From Candidatus Altimarinota bacterium (GTDB lineage Bacteria > Patescibacteriota > Gracilibacteria > BD1-5 > UBA2023), in assembly GCA_028713325.1 (NCBI GenBank), contig JAQTON010000001.1, positions 323,454-387,453 on the forward strand: a stretch of DNA of 64,000 nucleotides, written 5' to 3'. This document shows, one piece after another, positions 21,745 to 33,700 of this stretch. A program made the translations under genes and the position numbers. The notes beneath the pieces were generated by a model. It saw nothing but the letters and a program-made list of their open reading frames with translations. It made no database searches and was not told the origin of the DNA. How positions within the stretch are numbered: position 1 is the stretch's first letter; each line of letters begins with the position of its first letter.

Positions 21745-21771
21745 ATTATACGAATTTAAATATTATTACAA
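21745..21771 (-). promoter_or_regulatory. Promoter of the TPR gene
   Basis: Minus strand TTGTAA (21771-21766), 15-bp spacer, TATAAT (21750-21745), about 46 bases before the ATG. Confidence 0.55.
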
Positions 21772-21795
21772 GTTTTCTAAGATAAGGAAAAGATT

Positions 21796-22395
21796 TTATC
21801 TCTCAATCCTCCCCTTAAACGCATTGATGAGCGTAATATCGTCCGCATATTCGATGTACCCGGCATTCGGGAGACCTTTGGAAAGTCGAGTGAGTTTCAG
21901 ATCCTTTCTTGGGATATTCTCCTCGATATAGAGGTTGGTCGCTTCACCCTCTATATTCGGATTGGTGGCGATAATGAGTTCTCGAATCTCGGGAGTGTTT
22001 CGGACTCGATCGAAGAGTTCAGAGAAATGAAGTACATTGGGCATGCGACCGTGGATAGGGGAGATGGAACCTCCGAGGATGTGATAGTACCCGTGGAAGA
22101 TACCGAGTCGCTCGATGGAGAGCATATCGAGGTAATCCTCCACGACACAGAGTGTATGTTTCTCTCGGGTCTCATCCGAACAGATAGCACAGATAGTTCG
22201 GTTTCAATCGGTGAGTCCGAAACAAGTCTGGCAATCATGTACGTCTGTCTGAAGCTTCTCAAGTTCTCGTGCGAAGTTTTTCACATAGGAGCCATTGGCT
22301 TTGAGTAAAAAAAACGCGAGTTTAACCGCGGTCTTTTCGCCGATTCAGGGCATATAGGAGATGAAGTCGATGAGACGCTTGAGGGTTTCCGGCAT
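21796..22395 (-). CDS. recR: Recombination protein RecR
   Basis: 199 residues, the usual RecR length. Helix-hairpin-helix MPGIGEKTA near residue 15 (the first G is UGA), a C4 zinc finger (CQTCFG...CAIC) and a Toprim block beginning LCVVEDYLDMLSIE with HVLGG-like YHILGGSISP. It works with RecO (6158) in RecFOR gap repair. The start ATG shares its A with the TAA of the upstream gene (TAATG), which suggests translational coupling. Confidence 0.95.
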
Positions 22396-22760
22396 TATTT
22401 ATTGAATGTAAGATGTGAATCTTTTAATACCAAATATCCAGGACTGTCGACGCTTTCCATTTTCTCGATCATACTATTGGAAGTGAGCGTATCGAGGGAT
22501 TCTGCCTCGGCGATGCGGATATTGATGAGGTTTTCTTCGAAAGTGAGATTTTTGCGGGTGATTTCAAGATTACGGATGTTGTATCCTTTTGTAGCATTGA
22601 TATTGAGAACCCATACGTAGTAGATTCCAAGAGCTCCAATCATAAAAAGTGCAAGAACATATGTTTGGGTGAAACTAAATCTATAATTCTCTCGAGAAGT
22701 CTTTCTCTCGGAGAAAAAAGGAAATGTACCGCGTTTCATTACCAGTATGTTTGCATTCAT
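22395..22760 (-). CDS. FtsL-like bitopic membrane protein
   Basis: 121 residues with a basic cytoplasmic N-terminus (30-40 residues), one membrane helix (about 34-55, YVLALFMIGALGIYYVWVL) and a coiled-coil-like outer part (EITRKNLTFEENLINIRIAEAESLD). This topology, plus its place directly after rsmH as in dcw clusters, suggests an FtsL/FtsB-type divisome protein. Sequence identity in this family is always poor, so the name is inferred. A shorter start at 22739 is possible. Confidence 0.6.
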   Translation of the reverse strand: MNANILVMKRGTFPFFSERKTSRENYRFSFTQTYVLALFMIGALGIYYVWVLNINATKGYNIRNLEITRKNLTFEENLINIRIAEAESLDTLTSNSMIEKMESVDSPGYLVLKDSHLTFNK

Positions 22761-22774
22761 AGGAGAGGGGTAAG

Positions 22775-23725
<951 letters not shown>

Positions 23726-24021
23726 ATTGTCAAAAAGTGATGAATGGGAAATAAAATATTTCCTATAGAGAAATTATCCTTTTTTCCTTTATTGTCAAAC
23801 GAAAAGGTATATTTTTTCTTGAAAATATCTTGACAAATAATGAATAGTATTTATAGGAAGCGACAAGTTTTTAACAATCTTTGGACAATTTGGTATTTTT
23901 TTGTCAAAAAGTTTGTAAAAAAATAATAATTTTATCCAAATAACACCTATTTTTTTTCGTTATTTTTTCTATATTTACTCAGGATTATGGTGGTTTATCC
24001 GAAAAATGAATATCTATTCAT
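23726..24021. other. AT-rich divergent spacer
   Basis: No gene. Several TTGACA/TTGTCA hexamers and T-runs. On the minus strand TTGTTA, 16 bp, TATAAA (about 23878-23851) could serve rsmH; on the plus strand TTGACA (23830) with TATAGG is a weaker candidate. Confidence 0.4.
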
Positions 24022-24049
24022 TTGCATATTTTCCGGTATCATATAAAAT
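24022..24049 (+). promoter_or_regulatory. Promoter of the 24089-26258 unit
   Basis: TTGCAT (24022-24027), 16-bp spacer, TAAAAT (24044-24049), 40 bases before the start. Confidence 0.6.
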
Positions 24050-24088
24050 GAAATCATTATTTTTTTAGACTTCTCTAATCGACTACCT

Positions 24089-24280
24089 ATGGATATTACA
24101 CAATTAACACCTGACACATACGATATTGGCTGATGTGTGTTTACTGAGCAGGAATTTGTGGAAAAACTCTGTTTTCATGTATATGAGGAAAAATCCTTAG
24201 AAGCATGCAAAAGTTGCATCAGTAGATGTCATACGATTTCAACCTTATCTAAAATCCTATCCGATAAACAACCGACGTAA
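24089..24280 (+). CDS. Small Cys-containing protein, unknown
   Basis: 63 residues, MDITQLTPDTYDIGGCVF..., with one UGA glycine in IGGC and five further cysteines, including ACKSC and SRC, so it may bind a metal or form disulphides. It has no signal peptide. Its TAA ends one base before the ATG of the M23 peptidase gene, a clear two-gene operon. Missed by standard-code gene calling. No family recognised. Confidence 0.65.
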
Positions 24281-24281
24281 T

Positions 24282-26258
24282 ATGAAAAAACCCTTCCTTT
24301 TCTTTTCCTTTTTTCTTGCAGGCATTCAGGCTGTTTCTGCCGGATCTTTCGTCTATCCGTTCGATCAAATTGCGAAACCCGCTTGTAAGTATTCCGCCTG
24401 GAGTATGCTCGGTGATGATTGTAAAATGTCACTTCCGCGGATTTCCGGTGCCGATTATACAAAATACAAGGACAATAAAGAATATCGTCGTATTTATTCC
24501 GTACTTTATTGAGCAACCTATAACTACGGATGGGATGTGGGATATGGAAGTCATCTATGAATGGATATTTCTACGGCACAAGGAACCCCCGTTCACTCTA
24601 TCGGCGATGGAACGGTGGTTTCCGCCGGGTGGCAAATGGGATGGGGAAATACGGTTTCCATCAGACATACGCTTTCGGACGGAAAAGCGCTCTATTCCAA
24701 TTATTCCCATCTCTCGAAAATAAACGTGACAAAAGATGCTTCACTGAGAGCAGGCGATACGATTGGAGAAGTCGGAAATACGGGAAATTCCTATGGAAAT
24801 CATCTGCATTTTCAGATTGATGCGACCACTCAGGCACATCCCTATTATTACGTCACTTGTGGGAAATGAAAGAATCCTCTGACAATCGTCGATCAAGGAC
24901 TCTGTCGAGATTATTTGACCGCAAATACTATCGATCCCATAGCCTTTCTTGAGAATGGAACCATCACAACGACCGCAGCTGTTCAAAATCTTCAAGAACA
25001 AGGAAAGAAGGCACCAAAAATCGAACAAAAGACTATCAAAACTCGCGAACAGATTCTTGACGAAGAAATAGAGGAATTCTTCAAAGACCATACTCTCTCG
25101 GTGAGTCTCTGAGTTCCATGAAACAATATCGAAGCAGGAAAAACGCATACTGCACGAATCAATGTAACGTATCGTAATCGTCCATTTACCGGAAGTCTTC
25201 CAGCAGAATGACTCATTCTTTCCTACGACCGTGCCGGAATCAAGCTTTTTCCAGATATAGTTATCGCCATCGAAAACGGGGTACGGGAATTTCAGATTAC
25301 CGGGGTGAAGCCGGGGAAATACGGGATAAGTTTCAAAATCGGAAAACGAATATTTCTTACAACAAGTATAAATATCTATAAAAAAAGCGAAATGATAGCT
25401 CCGGAACAGGCGGTTATTATCCACAACAAGTCCATCGTTCTTGCGGATGAAAAGCTTACCGGAGTAGTGTTTCGAACCAAGTACGCCTCAAATCAAATCG
25501 ATATTCCCTATAATGGACGCTACATCCTTAAATCTCTCACGGGAAAAGCGAAATTTTGCAATGTTTCTAAGCGAAACGTTCGCAAATGTAGCACGAGTGA
25601 ATTGGTGGAAGAATTGGAATTCGGGTATGAGGATACTTATCGTGGAGTTCTTTTGGCCAATATTCTCCCATTCGATTATATGCCCATCAGTTTGGTGGTC
25701 GTCAAAAAAAATACGGGAAAAATTCCCGCAAAAACTATCGCAAAAAGTAAGGCCGATATTCTTATAACCAATCCGAACGGTATTGATAAAACATATACCT
25801 ATTTTCCCGACGTGATCAGTGCGTTGAAGAAAGGACTTATGAAACCGAATTCCGGGTATATCCTCCAAGATCGCGAACTTATCGGAAAACAAGCGAAGGA
25901 GCTCGTACGAAACGCCCTTGCTCACCTCTTCCTCAGATCGGGAGATAATCAGATAAAAAAACAACAAATCCTCTTACGGATGAAGGATTTTGAAACACGG
26001 GCAATGAAATTCGATGATTATAAAAAAATATCCCGTGCAGAATTCGCAGGATTGGTCGTAGGAATTCTCGACGGTCCCCCTCTCGTGATTGAGGAAAAAA
26101 AATGGATCGATGAGGCAGGAGAATACAAAAATATGATCACCACCCTTCGTCTCCGATATGATTTTGCATGGAAAGATCAGTTCGCCACTCGATATTTTCA
26201 GTCAGACAAGAGTATTACGGTGGGGGAGAGTATGTATATGATAGAAAAAGTGTTATAA
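24282..26258 (+). CDS. Secreted M23 (LytM-type) peptidase with long C-terminal extension
   Basis: 658 residues. Signal peptide MKKPFLFFSFFLAGIQAVSA. The M23 zinc site is HLGMD (H91, D95, with UGA glycine 93) and HLHFQI (H174, H176), with the typical GTPVHSIGDGTVVSAG between. It should cut peptide bridges in murein, its own or that of a host. After a linker (about 215-270) come a beta-rich domain (VSLGVPGNNIEAG...) and a charged helical C-terminus that looks partly like an SLH module (FPDVISALKKGLMKPNSGYILQ; ISRAEFAGLVVGIL). That would tie it to the wall. Co-transcribed with the 63-residue gene upstream. Confidence 0.92.
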
Positions 26259-26380
26259 GGATTTCTGAAAAACTGCGAATTTCTTCGTTAGAGAAATTTT
26301 ATTCTCAGTCACTTCCACACTAGGAAGCTCCTTTCGAAAAAATTTTTCTGCCTTGAACTTCTTGTTTTTGAGAAATCCTC
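26259..26380. repeat. Long-hairpin repeat, divergent copy H
   Basis: Ends GGATTTCTGAAAAAC / GTTTTTGAGAAATCC are inverted; inner CTTCC...GGAAG stem. Begins directly after the TAA of the M23 gene. Length and architecture equal the other copies; the core sequence differs. Confidence 0.6.
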
Positions 26381-26413
26381 AATATAGAAGATTTCTATAG
26401 ATTTTTTTCCATT

Positions 26414-26440
26414 TTGCGTATTTTATTTTCTCCATATACT
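26414..26440 (+). promoter_or_regulatory. Promoter of hrcA
   Basis: TTGCGT (26414-26419), 15-bp spacer, TATACT (26435-26440), 31 bases before the ATG. No CIRCE inverted repeat is seen here. Confidence 0.5.
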
Positions 26441-26471
26441 CTTCATATCTTTTATCTCCGTAGCAGAATCT

Positions 26472-27176
26472 ATGAAAATGAAAAAAATCGATACGCGAAA
26501 AGTTCAGATCCTCAAGCTCATTATCGAGGAATACATTCAAACCGGGGAGATTACCGGTTCGAAATCCCTCCTCAAGAAGTATGACCTTCAGGTTTCGAGT
26601 GCGACTATCCGCAATGACATGGCAGCTCTCGAAAAGATGGGACTTATTTTCCAGCCCTACAATTCCGCGGGACGCTTGCCAACGACCCGAGGACTTCGAG
26701 TATTCGTTGATTATCTTATGGAACAGATGCCGTGAGTGTTTTTGGAGGCGGAACAAGCGGTAGTGGAACGGGCTGTGGACGCACGACTCGACGACACGCT
26801 CTATCTGCTCGTATCGCGACTTATGAAGATAACAAACGAGATTACCTTTGCCTGCATTCCGTCTCTCGGGGCCAATTACTATCTCGGAATTTCCAATTTT
26901 CTCGAGAAAAATACGCTTTCTCTGGGGAGTGATGTCTATAATATCATCAAAGTACTCGAAAATAAACATCACTTCATCGATCTTCTCGAAGGACTTGATA
27001 TCGGAGAGAAAGTCTCCGTATTTATCGGAGAAGAGAATATATTCCCCGACCTCGAAAGCTGTACGATGGTGGTAAAGAAGATCAATATAGAAGGGAAGAC
27101 GGGGTATCTGGGTATTCTCGGTTCGCTCAAGATGGATTACGCGTTCAATATCGCCGCCATGAGGAATATATTATAA
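26472..27176 (+). CDS. hrcA: Heat-shock repressor HrcA (short form)
   Basis: 234 residues with one UGA glycine. The N-terminal winged helix is typical: ILKLIIEEYIQTGEITGSKSL, VSSATIRNDMAALEKMGLI and PYNSAGRLPTTRGLRVFVDYL. The C-terminus has the GAF-like effector part with GANYYLGISNFL and FIGEENIFPDLESCTMVVKKI...TGYLGILG. Usual HrcA is about 340 residues; the insertion domain is largely missing. It represses chaperone genes through CIRCE sites; no CIRCE was found near hrcA or the dnaJ-like gene, so the targets lie elsewhere. Confidence 0.92.
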
Positions 27177-27623
27177 TTACTGTCCGACGACAAAATCATA
27201 CTCTTTCGATTCCGTTCCGTCACTGAGGGTATTATATATTTTCAGGGTTCCCGTATTATTCTCTACGCGAAAATAACTCCAAAAAGTGGTTGCCCCCGTT
27301 TCGGTACCGCTTATTTTTTCGAGGGAGATTCCGGTGAATGAAAGAGCGGGATCGTAACTTCCCGTAAAACAGTTGAGATTATCCGTACCGAAGTGGAGAC
27401 TCTGCGTTCCGGTTATTCATAAAAGAGAGGTATATCCAAACGACTGTATACAAGTCTTGGATGAGAGAAAAAGCTCATCCATCGTCCGAGAATACTGGAG
27501 GTTCGTGGCTTGTCGGGTATTATTGGAGATGAGCGTTAAGATAGCAAAAAAGACACTTGAGAGTATAAGGGAAGCGACCAGTACTTCGATGAGGGTGAAG
27601 CCGGATTTTTCGAGAGATTTCAT
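27177..27623 (-). CDS. Type IV pilin-like / pseudopilin protein
   Basis: 148 residues. The N-terminus MKSLEKSGFTLIEVLVASLIL is a class-III prepilin signal: basic leader, cleavage after G, F+1, E+5, then a hydrophobic helix. The rest is a beta-rich head with two cysteines (SKTCIQ, NLNCFTG). UGA glycines extend the product beyond residue 68. It is a probable substrate of the prepilin peptidase at 5297-6148 and a minor pilin or secretion pseudopilin. It converges on hrcA with no gap. Confidence 0.85.
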
Positions 27624-27726
27624 ACAGATGATATGTAATAGAGATATTTATGTTTAGTATATCCAAAAAATAAAAAATCCTCATTTTTTCTTAGAAATAC
27701 TTTTTCATAAAAAGCCAGTATTTTTT

Positions 27727-27754
27727 TTGCAATTAAAAAAATAAAGTCTACAAT
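27727..27754 (+). promoter_or_regulatory. Promoter of the giant SLH protein
   Basis: TTGCAA (27727-27732), 16-bp spacer, TACAAT (27749-27754), 36 bases before the ATG. Confidence 0.65.
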
Positions 27755-27790
27755 TGGCGGGTTTCTTATTCTTCATAACATTGTATTTTT

Positions 27791-30700
27791 ATGAAAGCAT
27801 CTCTTTTTTCCCGAAAACTCCTTGCCGGAAGTCTTTCGTTTTTTCTTTTGAGTTCGAACCTTTCCTTTCTTGGAGTGAATATTGATTCTATAGATACGAC
27901 GTATGCAATATATACGGCATATGATCCGAATCAGGTATATTCATCGGGAAGTACTTTTAATTACAGTGGCATCGACATCGATGTTACGGGAACGGGAGTG
28001 GGAAATACGAGTAGTACGTATTTTCCATGATGCGATACGAAAGATATCGCTGTATGGAGCGGATCTTCCGTACAAATCTGGTCGGCATGTAATGCCGGAG
28101 CTTCGACGTCATATAGCGGAAGCGGACAATCTGTGGTTATTGCCGATACGACGGATGCAACTGGAGGTCCGTCGGTAGGACAGCGATCTTATATGGGGGA
28201 TTATTATCAATGGCACAGAAATGAGGCCATTGCCACCGGCACACCTTCCACCCCAACTCTTGCAAATGTGGATTCCGGTGCAATCATAGCTGGACACTCG
28301 ATTTTTGTAGTCGGAAGTATCAATTACTCCTATAATTGGACAGCTTTCACCGGATCGAATACAGACCCATTATGGACAAATTCTCCTTGCGGATCGGGGT
28401 ATGTTATGCCTCTCTCATCCGATTGGATAAATGCAAAAAATATTCTTGGAACCGACTTGGGTTATTTTGGGAGTACATTGAAACTTCCCCTTGCCGGAGC
28501 AAGAACCAGCGACGGACAGTATGTTTCCGGACATGGAAAATATTGGTCCGCAAATCCAAACGGAGTGAATGCAAGCGGTCTTTGGCTTGATTCTAGCGGA
28601 TCGGGAAGTATTAATGCTACGGATAGTCGGCAGCGAGCCATCGGGTCATCGGTTCGATGTATGATGAATCTTACCTGATCGGGAGGTGGTGGTGCCGGAA
28701 GCGGATCCGGAACTACTAACTATATCCCGGGAACTTCTTTCCAATCGCCCATTCAAACGATATTTTCCAATTCCGGACAAGTAGCGACTACCGGTTCAAT
28801 CGTTTTTTCCATCACCAACGACCGAATGCAGACCATGTCGGGGATAACTATGCTTTCTATCGGACTGAGCGATGCGTTCGTTTTGGATGCTCCGACTCTG
28901 ACGGCTTTTTCCGGAGTACTTGCAACCAACACCTGTAGCGGTGCTGTGACGATCAAAAAAGACAGTACTGCTGGTGGAGCGACTGCCAATTCCTCTATGA
29001 ATATAATCGAGTGTAAACTTACTACTCCATTGTCGACTTTCGATACGGGTGCGATTATGGAGATATCGCTCAATGGCGTTACCAATCCAGGTATTCCCGG
29101 TCGATATTCGCTTGGGACGAAACTGAAAACTTCCGCTTGGGACGAGTTTTTCTACGGAGAAACTCTCATCAAAGATAATTACGATCTCGCTCCTCCGGTT
29201 CTGACGGGAGTGTTTCCCATCGGTGAGTACCAATTGTTATTGGAGTTCAACGAACCGATACACACCGATTATATGAACAATTCCATAACGGGAAGTTTTT
29301 CACCCGCTCTCTCGCTCTACAGTTCCTATACCGACTATAATAACCCGAAAAAATTGTTTTTAAGCACTTCCGCTCAGACCGGAGCAACGGCATATTCTTT
29401 CAATGTTACGGGAATCAAGGATTTCAACGGGAATATCGCCACCGCAACCGGGAATTATACGTCCTATGATCCTACTGCCAAAGATCTGGATTATATTTCT
29501 CCGTATATGTTTTCTCAAGGGAAGAGCTATACCGGAGTATCTCTCTACGGAAAAAACAATATATTCTCGGGAGTGACATCCGGACAGATAAGCATCGGAA
29601 CGCTTTCTGGAATCACCTTTTCCAATATTGTCGTCGATGAGGCAAACAAGATACATTTTCAATCGGACATATCAACCGGTGCAGTACTCGGAAGCAGGGA
29701 TATTTCCGTAACCGTTGCGGGAACGAACTACAAACTCTTCAATGCTTTCTGGATCGATAAAAACTGGGATAATTATGCATTTTGGCAAAATATTTCTCCG
29801 ATCAATTACAATGATTCGGCAAAAACCGGACAACTGAAAATAGAATTTAGCGATACCATTTCGAATGTCTGAGATCTGAGCGTGGACAAAAACTACGGAA
29901 CCACTGTTCTTATTCCAAGTATTACCGCTCAGGCAATGAGTGGAAATATCCTCTCTTTGACGCTTACGGGAGTGGAATCGGGAGTGGGGTACGATCTCTC
30001 CTTCTCGGGCATAACTTTTGCCGGAGGAAAGATATTGAATGAGTACAACAATAAGGCATTTTTCTCGTTTTTCGATGGAAACTACGCAAATCAGATACTT
30101 CCGCCGATTGTAAATTACTCTTTCCCCGGAGATTTTTCGTGGGATATTCCCGTGCAGGATATGACCGCTACCGGATTTATCATGAAGGTGGGGTTTGATC
30201 AGGAACTTGATCTCGTCACAATCACTTCCGCAAATATTAAATTGAAAGATGACATGGGAAATGAAGTAACAACCACGCTTTCCTATACGGGAACGGAACT
30301 CACTGTTTCTACCGATCTTCCATTATCGTACGGTACGAAATATTCCTTGAATCTTTCCTCCAGTGTAAAAAGCGATAAATGATTGAATCTTGTCGGGAAT
30401 ATTCCGATGAACGAATGAGGAGGGCATAAAATCACTTTCAATACCATCGCAAATTATACTGCCACTTCCGGATGAGGTGGAAGTTCCGGTGGACCATATC
30501 CAATTTCAGGATGAACGGATTTCTCTATTCAAAAAACCGATCCGTTCTTCGGAGCACAGGATGTTCCGTATGATGCGAAAATGCGGGTTATTTTCAATGA
30601 GACCATCGATAAAACCACGGTAAATACCGGAACGGTACGACTCTATAATATCAATGGAGCCACTCCGGTTCAACGTTCAATAAGTCTCACGTATGACAAT

Positions 30701-33700
30701 GATTATTCTCCAAAAACCCTCTATGTAAACGGAGGATCATTGAATCCAAACGAGAAATACCGACTCGTTATCGCGGGATCATGATCGGGAGTAAAATCGG
30801 TAAAAAATCAAACCCTCAGTACTTTTTGAAGTGGGTATATTGTCGAGTTTAAAACCGGAAACAATACTGCCGCGAGTATCCCTCTGAATATTATGTGGGA
30901 TTACTCCTCTCCCGACAATACCTCATTTGAGGTGGGCTTTTCTTCTCCCATTGATGCATCGACCGTGAATGCCTCATCGGTATCGCTCTACCAGAGCGGA
31001 GGAACCAAGGTAACTTCTTCCGTGAGCTATAATCACTACGCAAATTCCATAAAATTGGAACCATCCATCGAACTTCTTGCCAACACTCAGTACAAAGTTG
31101 TTCTTAAATCGAATATCATAAAAGATATCGGAGGAAATAGTATCGCGACGGGAAGTCTTGCAAATAACTTCACATATAACAGTGCCAACAACACCATAGA
31201 AAAATCTTATTCCACCGCTGGAGCTGTGGTTATGCCTTTCTTTGTAGATTCGTTTTGGGCGACCCCGACAAATATGGAGATAAAATTCTCCAAGCCGATA
31301 TCGGATGCCCTCAATAAATCCAATTATAGCATCACTTACTGTAATGCTGTGGGAGCTTCCATCTGTACCCCCGACACTTCACTTCCTCTCACGGATGCGA
31401 TTATCAAGTATAACGATATAGAGAGAAAAGTATCTATCGAGTGACTCTCCATCCCTCCTTCTGTCAATGGAACGCAAACCGTCGTAGCGATCAATCTTAC
31501 CAATGTAAAAGACAAATTTTTGAATTCCCTCAGTACTCTAACTCAGCAAACCGTTCTTTTTAATGAAAATGTCGGTACATCATTTCAGGCGACAACTCAG
31601 GCTATAGAACTCAAAGCGAATGTAAATCCGCAGAATAATACTGCCGGAAAGAAGAATCTCTATTTCATAGATTTTCCGGTCTCTTCTCAGCTTACCACTG
31701 GATCAAAAATCGAGGTATCTTTCCCGAGTCAGTTTGACCTGACAAGTGCGAAGTTTGACAGCGGTAGTTACGTCAATTATGTGAACGGCGATAAAACCAA
31801 ACCAAAGTTCACCATCGTGAAATTGGCGGATAAGAATATCCTGGAATACACGATCACTTCTGATTATGCCGATATTCTCAGAGAGAATGATTATATTGCT
31901 TCCGATGTGCAGGATATCGTAAATCCTCTGCAGGCAAAAGACTATACGACCGATGGATATGCCGTGGAAATCACTACAAAAAATATCTCCTCGGTAGTTT
32001 TATCCAAAATTAAATCAAATCCTCTATTTATCAAAGAATCTCCAACAGGAAATACCCTCAAAGCTATTACGATTCAGTTTAAAAATAGTAGCGGAGCAAC
32101 ACTCACAGGAGCAACTATTTCAGGAGCAGTTGTTTGACTCAATACACCTTCTGGGTATGAAGAACTCATCGCTAATACAAATGGAACGCTTATTTTTACT
32201 GGAGAAGTGAATCAAAATTACTCGATCTTTCTCACTCCCGAGATTCGGATAAAAGATCTAAATACCAACACGTACACAGGATCGAATTACATATCTACGA
32301 ATAACCAGTTTATCAATATATTCTTGGATGAGAACAAGACGATAGATATCGTCTTGAAAGATAAAACGGATACTAATGAATTTGTTACCCTCTCCGGATC
32401 CATCACCGGACTTTCCGGAAAAGAGCTCACTATCTGGGTGTCGAGTCCGAATGGGTTTTTCAATAAAGATCTCTGAATCATAGGATCTCCCGCTTCTTTT
32501 GAATTGCAAGTACCGAAAAATGCAGGATATACCACTATCGGTATAAGTCCTACTATGGCACAGGGTGCTATGGCAACAAATTACAAAGCACCCGATTTTA
32601 TGCCACCAAAACCTTTGAACGTAAGTGTGGGAACGGCTAATATTTCAAATCTGAACTTCGTCGTAGAATCCGCAACTATTGATTTCACTGTCGTGGTAAA
32701 AGATAATTCCGGTTCTGGAAAAGCAATACCGAAAGCCAATGTCTATGCGTACTCCCCATCGGGAGACAGTATGGGGCTCTATGGACAAACCGATGCTGCC
32801 TGACAGGTGAAGTTCAAGACAAAAGCCGGGGTTTATACCTATGGTGCGTATATAGAAGGATTGCCAACTCCCGCAGAACAAACTATTACCATCGGTGGAG
32901 CCGGTACCTATACGGGGAATCTCGTTGTTATTATGCCGAACAGGACGATAGAAGGAAAACTTCTGAATGGAAATAATCCGATATCCGGAGTAAATATCTC
33001 TGCCTACAATGAGACAAAGTGAGTATATCTCAATACTATGACCGATACTTCCGGAAATTATAAGTTCTACGTAGAGGATGGAACATGGAAGCTTTCGGGT
33101 TGGGTACAAGCATATGGTTCACTTGCAGAAAAAACCCTTACCGTGAGCGGAGACAATCTTGTCAATCAGAACTTTGTTATAACACAGGAATGAATGTACA
33201 CTATAACAGGATCGGTGAATCTCGGATCCGCTTCCGGAACGGGTATATCCGGAGTGAATATCTTTGCCGAAAGCACGGATAATGATTATGCCAAAAATTT
33301 CTTTGCCTTCACCGACGATAGCGGAAAATTCAATCTTTCTCTGAAGAATGGAACATATAAGCTCCATGCGTATCATCCTCAATATGGAGAAGTCGGAGTG
33401 AAAAACAAAACCGTCAATAGTGCTGACAGTTCTGTTGGAGCTTTTGTGATAGAAGCACCGAAATCGGTAACCATTACCATGACCGGTGCAGGATTGCCGA
33501 GTGATTTATCGAAATTCGAGTGGATCGTCGACGTATTTGATAATACGAACAAGAAGTGATTCAATAAAAAGATAAAAACCCTTACCGGATATACTTTTGA
33601 TAATGTCGGATCTGGAACCTATGACGTGAAGATAAATGTTATGGGAATCGGGCAAGTGTTTAATTCCGGAAGTTTCGTAGTGGATGCAAACAGAACGATA

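Noticed and set aside
26414-26471. CIRCE element at hrcA
   Set aside because: The inverted repeat TTAGCACTC/GAGTGCTAA is not present here or before the dnaJ-like gene.
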